Source: Burkholderiales bacterium
GTDB taxonomy: Bacteria; Pseudomonadota; Gammaproteobacteria; Burkholderiales; Burkholderiaceae_C
Assembly: GCA_028868995.1 (NCBI GenBank)
Contig: JAGWTH010000017.1
Span: 1-64,000 of the forward strand
Direction: 5' to 3'
DNA: 64,000 nt
Of the stretch, positions 37,115 to 45,165 are shown one piece after another. The notes below the pieces were generated by a model. It had not been told where the DNA came from. It worked only from the letters and a program-made list of their open reading frames with translations, and did no database searches. The translations under genes and the position numbers were made by a program. Position 1 is the stretch's first letter. Every line of letters begins with the position of its first letter.

Positions 37115-37875
37115 CAGCGGCCTCCGCGCTTGAGGTACATGCGTCGCTCCCAGGTGTGGAGAACCATGTTCAACCCACCCACGAATCCGAGCAGCAGCAC
37201 CATGAGTCCGTACATGGTGGAATTGTCGAAGCTGTTGTAGGCGAAGGCGATGTCGAATCCGAAGCCGGCGCCGCTGAGCACGAACTCACCGGCGATCACC
37301 CCGATGAACGAATAGGCGATCGACAACTTCAAGCCTGTGAACAGGTAAGGCGCGCACGAGGGCAGGACGACGTGGACCATCTCCTGCAGGGGCGACAGGC
37401 GCAATGCGCGCGCGGTGCGCCGCAGTGCCAGCGGAACACGCTCGAAACCCTGGAGGGTGCTCATCGCCATGGCGACGAAGGAGAAGATGAACCCGATGGC
37501 CACCAGGGGCCAGCGGTTCAGTCCGAACAGTACGATGAACAGCGGATAGAAGACGAAGGTCGGCACCGCGTAGTAGCTGGCAAGCAGCGGGTCGGCCGCC
37601 ACGCGCAGGCGCGGCATGCGGTACAGGAGCCAGCCGATGCCGAAGCCCACGATCACGGCGAGCCCGCAGGCGATGGCCACGTTCGTGAGCGTCAGGAGAA
37701 TGTGCGCGGTGTACTGGCCGGAGGCGAGCAGGCGCAACGCGCCCCGCAGCATCTGCGACGGCGCGATCACCGCCACCGGATCGATGCGACCGGCCCGGCA
37801 GGCGGCCTCGAGTGCGGCCAGCGCAGCGAGGACCACGGCCAGGCGAACCCAGCCGGCACGGCTGACGAAGCTCAT
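37114..37875 (-). CDS. ABC transporter permease (nitrate/sulfonate/taurine type)
   Basis: A 253-residue permease homologous to its neighbour. The EAA loop reads LRRTARALRLSPLQEMVHVV, then LPSCAPYLFTGLKLSIAYSF. The ATG at 37875 overlaps the ATPase stop by 4 bases (ATGA). The hydrophobic pattern gives about six membrane segments. Being one of two distinct permease genes points to a heterodimeric channel. Confidence 0.92.
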   Translation of the reverse strand: MSFVSRAGWVRLAVVLAALAALEAACRAGRIDPVAVIAPSQMLRGALRLLASGQYTAHILLTLTNVAIACGLAVIVGFGIGWLLYRMPRLRVAADPLLASYYAVPTFVFYPLFIVLFGLNRWPLVAIGFIFSFVAMAMSTLQGFERVPLALRRTARALRLSPLQEMVHVVLPSCAPYLFTGLKLSIAYSFIGVIAGEFVLSGAGFGFDIAFAYNSFDNSTMYGLMVLLLGFVGGLNMVLHTWERRMYLKRGGR

Positions 37876-38750
37876 GCCATCCCCGCGGACTGGCCGTAGG
37901 CCAGGGACTTCTGCGATTCGGTGCGCAGGGTGGACCACAGGCGCGCCGTGATGCGGCCGAAGCGCTCGTCGGTGACGATGTTGCTGTCCCGCTCGCGTGG
38001 CCAGCCGGTGGTCACCACGTCGAGGAACACCCCGGGGCGCGCCGACATCACGCCGACGCGATCCGACAGCATGGCCGCCTCGTCCAGCGCGTGGGTGATC
38101 AACAGCACGGTGGCCCCCGTGTCCCGCCAGAGCTTGAGCAGTTCGTCTCCCATGAGCAGGCGCGTCTGCTGGTCGAGCGCGCCGAACGGTTCGTCGAGCA
38201 GCAGCAGGCGCGGGCGCATGACCAGGGTGCGGGCAATGCACAGGCGCTGGCGCATGCCCCCCGACAGCTGGGCGGGGTAGTGCCCGGCAAATCCGCGCAA
38301 GCCCATGAACGACAGCGCATGGTCCACCCGCGAACGGATCTCGGCGCCGTCCATGCCAGCCCTGCGCAGCCCGAACGCGGCGTTCTCGTACACCGTCAGC
38401 CAGGGAAAGCTCGCGTCCTGCTGGAACACGATTCCCACGCCGTCCGGCACCGTTGCGTCGACCGGCCGTCCTTCGAATTCCACCGTGCCGCCCGACGGCC
38501 GGGCGAGCCCGGCAAGGACGTCCAGCAACGTCGACTTGCCGCAGCCGGAGGGCCCCACCACCGAGAAGAACTCGCCGCGGCGCAGGTCCAGGTCGATCGG
38601 GCCAAGTGCGTGCACCGGCTGCGCACCCGCCGCCCCGGGGTAGACACGGGTGACGCCGCGCAGGCTCGCGTGGGCCGGCTGCGCCATGCCTGTCGGGACG
38701 ACATCGCCTGCGGCCTCGTGCAGGCGCACCGGGGCGGGATCCGCGACCAT
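37872..38750 (-). CDS. ABC transporter ATP-binding protein (SsuB/TauB type)
   Basis: A 292-residue ATPase. Walker A VVGPSGCGKSTLLDVLAG, Q-loop FQQDASFPW, signature AQLSGGMRQRLCIARTLV, Walker B LLLLDEPFGALD, H-loop LLITHALDEA. An N-terminal extension of about 25 residues precedes the domain. The ATG at 38750 (a GTG one codon earlier is also possible) overlaps the stop of the binding-protein gene by one base, and its own stop overlaps the permease start. Confidence 0.93.
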   Translation of the reverse strand: MVADPAPVRLHEAAGDVVPTGMAQPAHASLRGVTRVYPGAAGAQPVHALGPIDLDLRRGEFFSVVGPSGCGKSTLLDVLAGLARPSGGTVEFEGRPVDATVPDGVGIVFQQDASFPWLTVYENAAFGLRRAGMDGAEIRSRVDHALSFMGLRGFAGHYPAQLSGGMRQRLCIARTLVMRPRLLLLDEPFGALDQQTRLLMGDELLKLWRDTGATVLLITHALDEAAMLSDRVGVMSARPGVFLDVVTTGWPRERDSNIVTDERFGRITARLWSTLRTESQKSLAYGQSAGMA

Positions 38751-39724
38751 CACTTGCTGCGCAGGTCGGCCGGCAGGTAGCTTTCGTCGACGACGGTCTT
38801 CCAGTCGAAGGGCCCCTCGGGCACCGCCTTCACCATCTGGAGTCCCTTGAGCATGAAGGCCATCCCCTCGTAGTCGAATCCGCCGCGGCTCCAGTAGACC
38901 CCCTTGGCCGCCAGCACGCTGTCGATGGCGGCTTTCGCCTGTTCGGTCGGGATCTTGTATTCACGCGCCATGATGGGGGCGGCCTCGTCCGGATGGGCCT
39001 GGATGAACTCCACCGCCTTGCGGCGGGCCGAGATGATGCCGCGGATCACGTCGGGGTGCTTCTGCAGGTAGTCCGTGCGGACGATGCCGACCGTCTGGGT
39101 CACCCGCGGGGCGATGTCGGAGGACCACCAGGCCGCGCGGAAGTTGTTCTTCTCCTTGCTCCACACGGGCTCGGTCACGTACGTCATGTCCACGCCCCCC
39201 TCGCGCAAGGCCGTGAGGCCCGAGCCGATGCCGCCCACCGACTTGCGCTCGACCGAGCTTTCGAGCTTCTCGTCCTTGAGCATGACCGAGGTGATGATGT
39301 CCGTCACCGACTTGGGGCTGGAGTAGCCGAGCTTCTTGCCCTTGAGGTCCGCGAACTTCTTGATGCTGGCATCGTCCTTGCGCGTGATCCACACCTGGTC
39401 GGCCACGGACAGCACGCCGCCGTGGACGATGGTGAGCTTCACGCCCTGCTGGATGGCCGCGATGGCCGCCGGGAGCGCGACCTCGCCGTAGGGAATCTCG
39501 GAGGCCAGTGCGTTGCGGATCGTGGTCCCGCCGCCCGCGGAGGTGATGAACCCCGTGACGTCGATGCCGGCATCCGACTTGAACCAGCCCTTCTCGCGGG
39601 CGATCGCGAAGGGCACGCCGTACATGCCCGTTCCGAAGTGCGTGACGGTCAGATCCACCGCCAGGGCCGAAGTCGCCGCGAGTATCCCGGTTGCCGCCAC
39701 CGCGGCGCGAAAGAGTCGAAACAT
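38750..39724 (-). CDS. ABC transporter substrate-binding protein (NMT1/SsuA-like)
   Basis: A 324-residue periplasmic receptor. Signal peptide at residues 1-22 (MFRLFRAAVAATGILAATSA, then LAVDL). Mature family motifs: THFGTGMYGVPFAIAREKGW and LKGKKLGYSSPKSVTDIITS, typical of nitrate/sulfonate/taurine/NMT1-type receptors. AGGAG precedes the ATG. It is the first gene of the eight-gene operon, reading from the palindrome-rich region shared with gntR. Ligand unknown; a carboxylate is suggested by the downstream enzymes. Confidence 0.92.
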   Translation of the reverse strand: MFRLFRAAVAATGILAATSALAVDLTVTHFGTGMYGVPFAIAREKGWFKSDAGIDVTGFITSAGGGTTIRNALASEIPYGEVALPAAIAAIQQGVKLTIVHGGVLSVADQVWITRKDDASIKKFADLKGKKLGYSSPKSVTDIITSVMLKDEKLESSVERKSVGGIGSGLTALREGGVDMTYVTEPVWSKEKNNFRAAWWSSDIAPRVTQTVGIVRTDYLQKHPDVIRGIISARRKAVEFIQAHPDEAAPIMAREYKIPTEQAKAAIDSVLAAKGVYWSRGGFDYEGMAFMLKGLQMVKAVPEGPFDWKTVVDESYLPADLRSK

Positions 39725-39786
39725 GCCAGTCTCCTATTCGAATGGGGATTGCCTTGAACCGAGGCAAGTCGGTGCATCAATCTCTT

Positions 39787-39798
39787 GTTGTGCACAAC
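39787..39798. promoter_or_regulatory. Perfect palindrome GTTGTGCACAAC, candidate GntR operator
   Basis: A 12-base perfect palindrome 63 bases upstream of the substrate-binding protein start. TTGTGCACAA-type sites are typical of FCD-class GntR operators, and the gntR gene lies on the other side of the same intergenic region. A second copy of the core is at 39874-39881. Confidence 0.6.
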
Positions 39799-39873
39799 GG
39801 CAAACTTTATGCGGGCCGATCCGTGAAGGATCCCAGGGATTTCCCGTGGATGGCCCAGACGAACAGCATTTGG

Positions 39874-39881
39874 TGTGCACA
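39874..39881. promoter_or_regulatory. TGTGCACA palindrome core, second candidate GntR operator
   Basis: Eight-base palindromic core TGTGCACA within GGTGTGCACAAT, 86 bases (centre to centre) from the first copy and about 58 bases upstream of the gntR ATG. Same core as the 39787-39798 site. Placement near gntR suits autoregulation. Confidence 0.5.
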
Positions 39882-39884
39882 ATC

Positions 39885-39912
39885 GGGCCTCCGCGATGAT
39901 TCGCGGAGGCCC
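39885..39912. repeat. Perfect 12-bp inverted repeat with 4-base loop upstream of gntR
   Basis: Arms GGGCCTCCGCGA and TCGCGGAGGCCC are exactly complementary, separated by TGAT. It starts four bases after the second TGTGCACA core and ends 26 bases before the gntR ATG, so it lies in the probable 5' leader. No T-tract follows on either strand, arguing against a standard intrinsic terminator. It may be an RNA hairpin or a second regulator site. Confidence 0.7.
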
Positions 39913-39938
39913 AAGAACGCTGAAGGGGAAGGAGCTGC

Positions 39939-40610
39939 ATGGAGCACAAGCAGGCCAACGCCGCGGACCAGGCCTATGCCTACGTGCGCGAGCGCGTGAT
40001 TTCGGGAGACTTCGCCGCGGGCACGCGGCTGACGGAATGGCAGATCGCGGATGCGCTGGGCACCTCGCGCACGCCGGTGCGAGAGGCCATGCGCCGGCTG
40101 GTGGGCGACGGGTTCCTGCAGTTCCGCCCGAATGTCGGCACCTTCGTGGGCTCCTACTCCACCAAGGAGATCAGCGAGCTGTTCGAGCTGAGGGCGTTGC
40201 TCGAGTCGGAAGTCGCCGGCGCCGCCGCCCTGCGGATTTCCGGCGAGCAACTCGAGCAGCTGACCGTGCTGCAGCAGCGCATCGAGGAACGCGGGTTGGA
40301 CCTCGGCCGCGACAACCTCGAGCGCATCGCAGGCCTCAATCGCGAGTTCCACCGCCTGATCGCGCAGGCCAGCGACAGTCCTCGAACGGTCGGCATGCTG
40401 ACCAACGCCATCGAAGCCCCGGTGGTCCAGCAGACATTTCGCCGCTACAGCACCGCACAGCTGCAGCGCAGCTTCCACCAGCACCGTGAATTGATCGATG
40501 CCTTCCAGTCGCGCGACCGCTCCTGGGCACGCGATGCCATGAGCTGCCACGTACGGGCAGCACGCTTTGCCATGCTCAACGCGTCGAGTGAACAGGCGGG
40601 GGGATCATGA
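39939..40610 (+). CDS. GntR-family (FCD domain) transcriptional regulator
   Basis: A 223-residue regulator with an N-terminal winged helix (about 10-75: AYAYVRERVISGDFAAGTRL, then TEWQIADALGTSRTPVREAM) and a C-terminal FCD ligand-binding domain (ELFELRALLESEVAGAAALR). GGAAGGAG precedes the ATG. It is divergent from the transport/catabolic operon and overlaps the downstream hydrolase by 4 bases, making it the likely specific regulator of both. FCD regulators typically respond to small organic acids. Confidence 0.93.
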   Translation: MEHKQANAADQAYAYVRERVISGDFAAGTRLTEWQIADALGTSRTPVREAMRRLVGDGFLQFRPNVGTFVGSYSTKEISELFELRALLESEVAGAAALRISGEQLEQLTVLQQRIEERGLDLGRDNLERIAGLNREFHRLIAQASDSPRTVGMLTNAIEAPVVQQTFRRYSTAQLQRSFHQHRELIDAFQSRDRSWARDAMSCHVRAARFAMLNASSEQAGGS

Positions 40611-41506
40611 ACGCCATCCGCCGCGTGCGCGCCGGCGTGCTGGAAGTGGCGTACCACGAGTGCGGCCCCGCTGCGGGTCCGCCGGTCATCCTGCTGCACG
40701 GCTTCCCCTACGACATCCACAGCTACGAGGGTGTCGCCCCCCTGCTGGCGCAGCAGGGATGCCGGGTGCTGGTGCCCTACCTGCGGGGCTACGGCCCCAC
40801 GCGCTTCCTGTCGGACCGCACGCCGCGTTCGGGCGAGCAGGCCGTGCTCGGCGCGGACCTGGTCGCCTTCATGGATGCGCTGGCCCTGCCGCGGGCCGTG
40901 CTGGCGGGCTACGACTGGGGCGGTCGTGCAGCCTGCGTGGTGGCGGCCCTCTGGCCGCGGCGCTGCACGGGCCTGGTCTCCGTCAACAGCTACAACATCC
41001 AGGACATCGCTCGCGCCATGGAGCCGGACCTGCCGGCCAACGAGAAGGTCTACTGGTACCAGTACTACTTCCACCTGGAGCGCGGCCGGCTCGGGCTGCA
41101 GCGTGACCGGCGCGGCCTCTGCCGGCTGCTGTGGCAGGACTGGTCGCCCACCTGGAAATTCGACGACGCCACTTTCGAACGCAGCGCCGCGGCCTTCGAC
41201 AACCCGGACTTCGTTGACGTGGTGATCCACTCCTATCGCCACCGCTACGGGCTGGTCCCCGGCGACCCGGACGTGGCGGCGATCGAGGCCCGGCTGGCAG
41301 CGCAGCCCCCCATCACCGTGCCTGCCGTCACCCTCGACGGCGCCGATGACGGCGTGCGTGCGGCGCAGCAGGCAGCGGCGCACGCACGCCACTTCGTCGG
41401 CGCTCGCGAGCACCAGGTCGTGCCCGGTGTCGGCCACAACCTGCCGCAGGAGTGGCCCCAGGGATTCGCAGGCGCGGTCCTCAAGCTGGTGCGAGGCGGA
41501 GGCTGA
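40607..41506 (+). CDS. Alpha/beta hydrolase, epoxide hydrolase/dehalogenase-like
   Basis: A 299-residue cytoplasmic enzyme. Oxyanion-region VILLHGFPYDIHSYEG, nucleophile elbow AGYDWGGRAA (Asp nucleophile, as in epoxide hydrolases and haloalkane dehalogenases), catalytic His in VVPGVGHNLPQEWPQ. The ATG overlaps the gntR stop by 4 bases, so it is co-expressed with the regulator and probably acts in the same pathway, perhaps freeing the carboxylate from a lactone, ester, epoxide or halide precursor. Substrate not known. Confidence 0.88.
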   Translation: MNAIRRVRAGVLEVAYHECGPAAGPPVILLHGFPYDIHSYEGVAPLLAQQGCRVLVPYLRGYGPTRFLSDRTPRSGEQAVLGADLVAFMDALALPRAVLAGYDWGGRAACVVAALWPRRCTGLVSVNSYNIQDIARAMEPDLPANEKVYWYQYYFHLERGRLGLQRDRRGLCRLLWQDWSPTWKFDDATFERSAAAFDNPDFVDVVIHSYRHRYGLVPGDPDVAAIEARLAAQPPITVPAVTLDGADDGVRAAQQAAAHARHFVGAREHQVVPGVGHNLPQEWPQGFAGAVLKLVRGGG

Positions 41507-41531
41507 CCTGCGCGACGCCCCGCCGGCCCGC

Positions 41532-42806
41532 CTACTTGCCGGCGATGCGCAGCAGGTGCTGCCAGGCGCGCTGCAGGAAGCCGGCCCGCTGCACGTCGGC
41601 CTGCGCCACCAGCGGCGCCTCCGCCAGGGTCTTGCCGTTCGCGCTGGCGACCACCTTGCCGACCACGGCGCCCTTGGCCACCGGGGCTTCCAGGTCGGGC
41701 TTGATCTGCACCGCGGTCTGCACCTTCTGGCCGCGCGGCACCGTGACGGACCACGGGGACGCCAGGACCGCGGGAACGGTGTCCGCCTTGCCGAAGGCCA
41801 CCTTGGCCGTCGCCACCGTCGCATTGGCATCGAAGGGCGTGACCTTCTCGAAGCTGCCGAAGCCCCAGCCCAGCAGCGCACGCGTCTCGTCCGCGCGCGC
41901 CTGCGAGGTCGGCGTGTGGAGGATGACCGTGATGAGGCGCATGCCGTTGCGCTTGGCGGAGGTCACCAGGCAGTAGCCCGCCGCCTCGGTGTGGCCGGTC
42001 TTCAGCCCGTCCACGGAGGGATCGGTGTACAGCAGGGCATTGCGGTTGCCCTGCTTGATCCCGTTGTAGGTGAAGTCGCGCTCCGCGTAGATCGGGTAGT
42101 AGTCCGCGCTCTCGCGGATCACCGCGCGCGCGAGGATGGCGAGGTCCCGCGCCGACGCCATGTGGTCCGGGTCGGGCAGGCCCGTGGCATTGACGAAGTG
42201 CGTGTGCGTCATGCCCAGGCGCTGGGCCTCGGCGTTCATCAGCTTGGCGAAGGCTTCCTCCGAACCGGCCATGTGCTCGGCGATCGCCTTGGCCGCGTCG
42301 TTGCCGGACTGGACGATGATGCCGCGCAGGATGTCGATCACCTTGGCCTGGCCATGCAGCGGCAGGTACATGCACGACTCGACGCTCGAGCCGCGGCACC
42401 AGGCGTGCTCGCTGACGCTGACCAGGTCGTCCTGCTTGAGCTTGCCGGAGCGCAGCGCCTGCTCGACCAGGAAGCTCGTCATCATCTTCGTGAGCGACGC
42501 CGGCGGCAGCGGCTCGTCCGCGTTGGCGGAGGCGAGCACCTCCCCCGAGTCGAAGTCCATCAGCAGCCAGGCCTTGGCAGGCAGCGCTGGCGCGCCGTCG
42601 GCCAGCGCGGTCTGGGCCGCCAGGGGCGGCATGGCGGACTCGGCGGCGGCTTCGGTCTTGCGGACGGCCTTCCTGGGAGCCTGGTGCTTGCTGGAAGCGT
42701 GCTTGTGCGGATGGTGCACTGCCGACCAGGCGTCCGCGCCAGGCCACAGGGTGGCGGCGGCAATGGCACAAGCGAGGGGCAGGAGGTTGGAGGGCTTGAA
42801 TTTCAT
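41532..42806 (-). CDS. D-alanyl-D-alanine carboxypeptidase (PBP5/6 type)
   Basis: A 424-residue exported serine peptidase of peptidoglycan remodelling. The ATG at 42806 opens a signal peptide (MKFKPSNLLPLACAIAAATL) followed by a His/Lys-rich linker. The S11 active site is visible: SLTK at 104-107, SGNDAAKAI (SxN), KTGHTEAAGY (KTG). The C-terminal PBP5_C-like domain follows (VPRGQKVQTAVQIKPDLEAP). The end ...QRAGFLQRAWQHLLRIAGK fits an amphipathic membrane anchor. Further upstream ATG (42851) is possible but would disrupt the signal. Confidence 0.93.
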   Translation of the reverse strand: MKFKPSNLLPLACAIAAATLWPGADAWSAVHHPHKHASSKHQAPRKAVRKTEAAAESAMPPLAAQTALADGAPALPAKAWLLMDFDSGEVLASANADEPLPPASLTKMMTSFLVEQALRSGKLKQDDLVSVSEHAWCRGSSVESCMYLPLHGQAKVIDILRGIIVQSGNDAAKAIAEHMAGSEEAFAKLMNAEAQRLGMTHTHFVNATGLPDPDHMASARDLAILARAVIRESADYYPIYAERDFTYNGIKQGNRNALLYTDPSVDGLKTGHTEAAGYCLVTSAKRNGMRLITVILHTPTSQARADETRALLGWGFGSFEKVTPFDANATVATAKVAFGKADTVPAVLASPWSVTVPRGQKVQTAVQIKPDLEAPVAKGAVVGKVVASANGKTLAEAPLVAQADVQRAGFLQRAWQHLLRIAGK

Positions 42807-43218
42807 CTTGGTCGACGGTGCGCGGGGGATGGAGGCGAGGATCGGAAACATGTTGCTGGGGCGTGGCAAGCGCCGACCGCGCCTCCTGTTGGGCGGCGCA
42901 GGCCCGGGTAGGGATTGTGAACGCCCCACACAGCCCTGCCTTGGAGCTGCCCGTCGACCCGGAGTTGCATCCACCCGGCGGATGGAGGCAGGCCGGCGCC
43001 TGGACGACTACGAAACGATTACGTGTCACCCCATCGCGGTAGAGCGCACACCTGCCACCCGGCGGTGACCGCTGCGCCAAGTGCTGCCGCACTCCGTTTG
43101 TGCTGGCAAGGCGGCGCAGGCTGGCGGCCGCCCTCTACCCTCACGCAGACGGCGAGCCCCCATGCCCGGGAAAAGCCGCCCCAGGCACAGCGCGCGCCGC
43201 GGGACCGCTAGCGCGTGT
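42807..43218. other. 412-base intergenic region without a supported gene
   Basis: The gap lies between the carboxypeptidase start and the HiPIP stop. Reading frames here are Arg/Pro-rich and lack motifs or ribosome binding sites. No tRNA-like cloverleaf was recognised. It must contain the carboxypeptidase promoter, but I cannot place it. Confidence 0.4.
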
Positions 43219-43518
43219 TCAGGCCTTCTTGGCCCAGGCGCTGCACCAACCCTTGGCCTGAACCTGCTTGCCCCCGAAGATCGGGCAGGCGCCAGCGGCA
43301 TCGGCAGGCTTGCCCTGGTACAACGCGCAATTGCCGCAATGCTGGCCGGCGGCGTACTTCGGGAAGCGCTTGGTGTCCGCCTTGGTTGCATCGGCCACGT
43401 AGCCCAGCGCCACGGCCTGCGGATCTTTCGCATCCAGTTTCGCCTGCGCGTGGGCGGCAGAAGCAAGAGCTGCGCTGCCGGCTGCAACGGTCATCAGGAA
43501 GGTACGGCGGGTGTTCAT
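43219..43518 (-). CDS. High-potential iron-sulfur protein (HiPIP)
   Basis: A 99-residue periplasmic electron carrier with one 4Fe-4S cluster. The twin-Arg signal is MNTRRTFLMTVAAGSAALAS with cleavage likely near AHA (about residue 24). Cluster ligands are C61, C64, C78 and C92 in QHCGNCALYQG, GACPIFGG and GWCSAW. HiPIPs donate electrons to reaction centres or terminal oxidases; no photosynthesis genes are in the window. Confidence 0.95.
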   Translation of the reverse strand: MNTRRTFLMTVAAGSAALASAAHAQAKLDAKDPQAVALGYVADATKADTKRFPKYAAGQHCGNCALYQGKPADAAGACPIFGGKQVQAKGWCSAWAKKA

Positions 43519-43633
43519 GGGGAAAGTCTCCGGAAGTGAAATTGCCTGCAGGAGGCGATGGACGCTGCAGCGCGAGAAAGAACCGCGCACGCGGCGGTGG
43601 GAAAGAGGGCCAGGGCGTCGAGCACAGCCAGTC

Positions 43634-44011
43634 TCATGACGGTCGACGCCAGGTACGCCGAGCGATCAGGAAGGCCCGATAGCCCGCTTCCAGCACCCAC
43701 AGCAGCGGCGGCGTGCCGAGCAGGCGCCCAGCCCAGGCCCAGCCCGGCAGGCAGCGCCAGAGCGTGGTGAATGCTTCGGCGCCACTGACCAGCCTGCCAT
43801 CGGGCCGCCGCAGATGCAATCGAGCCAGCGCCTCGTCGCGGGTCAACCCGGGACCGAGCTGCGCTGGCGTGCATGCGCTGACGTCCACCCAGTCGACGAA
43901 CTGTGCTCCGGCCTGGCGGCGGTACAAGGCGATTTCGCGCGAGCAAACAGGGCAAGCACCGTCGAAATACAGGGTGAGAGGGGGCTGGGAGCGAGGTGGG
44001 GCAACCGCCAT
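43634..44011 (-). CDS. DCC-family (DUF393) thiol-disulfide-like protein
   Basis: A 125-residue protein of the DCC/YuxK family. The motif LYFDGACPVCSREIALYRRQ gives the CxxC at about 20-23. The rest (WCLPGWAWAGRLL-type hydrophobic run and VLEAGYRAFLIARR) is typical. An in-frame GTG seven codons upstream (44032) is an alternative start. It is divergent from the MerR regulator. Function of DCC proteins is not established. Confidence 0.86.
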   Translation of the reverse strand: MAVAPPRSQPPLTLYFDGACPVCSREIALYRRQAGAQFVDWVDVSACTPAQLGPGLTRDEALARLHLRRPDGRLVSGAEAFTTLWRCLPGWAWAGRLLGTPPLLWVLEAGYRAFLIARRTWRRPS

Positions 44012-44030
44012 GGAGAAATCATAGCCACTC

Positions 44031-44093
44031 ACGACTCAATATCGATTCGCTCTTCTATTTTCCGGCGATTTTGGTAAGCTTTTACGATTCAAT
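44031..44093. promoter_or_regulatory. Direct repeats ACGAyTCAAT in the DCC/MerR intergenic region
   Basis: ACGACTCAAT at 44031-44040 and ACGATTCAAT at 44084-44093 are near-identical ten-mers, 53 bases apart (about five helical turns), in an AT-rich gap between divergent genes. The placement suits binding by the adjacent MerR-type regulator; this is inference. Confidence 0.4.
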
Positions 44094-44116
44094 TCCAACT
44101 CAACAGACAGCGCGCC

Positions 44117-45157
44117 GTGGCAAAGCCAGCACCGCCTTCGCGAGCCGCCGCTCCCCCTGCGTCATCGGCTGCCCCATCCGGGTTCCGCAGCGGGGCTGTC
44201 GCACGCCTGGCCCAGATGCCGGTGGCGACCCTGCGTACCTGGGAGCAACGCTACCAGGCAGTGCTCCCGGCCACCTTGCCCTCGGGACACCGGATGTACT
44301 CCCCGGCCGACGTGCAGCGCGTGCTGCTGCTGCGAAGGCTCACACGCGAGGGATACGCGATCGGCTCGATCGCTGCGCTGGACGTCGAACGACTGCAGGA
44401 CCTGGCCGACGGCCGGACCGCCGGGCGACCGGGCACGGCGCAGAAGCTGGCGGCGTCGGGACTGCGTGCCGTCGTGATCGGCCAGGCGCTGGCGGTGCGG
44501 CTGCAAAGGCCGGCGGTGACACGCGGGCTGTCCCGCACGCTGCGTGCAGTGGCCGTGTTCGACACCCTGGAGGAAGCCGCGCGCGCCCGGCACACGAAGC
44601 CTTGCGACCTGCTTCTGTGGCAGGTGCCGCCCTTGCAAGCCGACCCCACGCCAGTCCTGCTCGCGGCAAGGCGTGTCTGGCAGCCGCGCCTGACCGCGGT
44701 GGTCTACCGCTTCGCCGATGCGACAGTGCGAAGGCGCCTGAGCGATGCAGGCGCCGCCATCACGCGCGAGCCTCCGGACGACGAGGCATGGTCCGCCTGG
44801 CTGGCCTCGCTGGAAAGCTCGACCGCCGGGGCGCACCGACCGCAGCCGCTGCCCGAACCCGCGCCCGCGCCCGCAGCGAGCGATGCGCCGGCCAGGCCGC
44901 GCTTCGACGAGGCCACGCTCACAGCGATCGCGGGCCTGCCGCCACGAATGGCCTGCGAATGCCCCCGCCATGTAGCGGAGTTGCTGATGCAGCTCACCAG
45001 CTTCGAAAGCTACAGCGCGGGCTGCGCCGACAGGAACGCGGCCGACGCGCAACTGCACACTTACCTGCGGCAGGTGGCCGCGGCCGCGCGGACCCTGTTC
45101 GAGTCGGCCCTGGAACGCGTGGCGCTGCACGAGGGCCTGTCGCTGACAGGAGGCTGA
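44117..45157 (+). CDS. MerR-family transcriptional regulator (LitR/CarH-like)
   Basis: A 346-residue regulator starting GTG at 44117. The MerR helix-turn-helix lies at about 22-90 (SGAVARLAQMPVATLRTWEQ, SGHRMYSPADVQRVLLLRRL). The C-terminal part has a long domain (about 110-330) shaped like the photoreceptor-type regulators, but the cobalamin-ligand His motif of CarH/LitR is not apparent. A conserved-looking tail, CECPRHVAELLMQLTSFESY, follows an Ala/Pro linker. The SOUL heme gene is eight bases downstream. Regulation by light or singlet oxygen is inferred from context. Confidence 0.85.
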   Translation: MAKPAPPSRAAAPPASSAAPSGFRSGAVARLAQMPVATLRTWEQRYQAVLPATLPSGHRMYSPADVQRVLLLRRLTREGYAIGSIAALDVERLQDLADGRTAGRPGTAQKLAASGLRAVVIGQALAVRLQRPAVTRGLSRTLRAVAVFDTLEEAARARHTKPCDLLLWQVPPLQADPTPVLLAARRVWQPRLTAVVYRFADATVRRRLSDAGAAITREPPDDEAWSAWLASLESSTAGAHRPQPLPEPAPAPAASDAPARPRFDEATLTAIAGLPPRMACECPRHVAELLMQLTSFESYSAGCADRNAADAQLHTYLRQVAAAARTLFESALERVALHEGLSLTGG

Positions 45158-45165
45158 AGGACAGG

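Noticed and set aside
42966-42990. Short CATCC/GGATG inverted repeat upstream of the DD-carboxypeptidase
   Set aside because: Arms of five bases are expected by chance in this composition.
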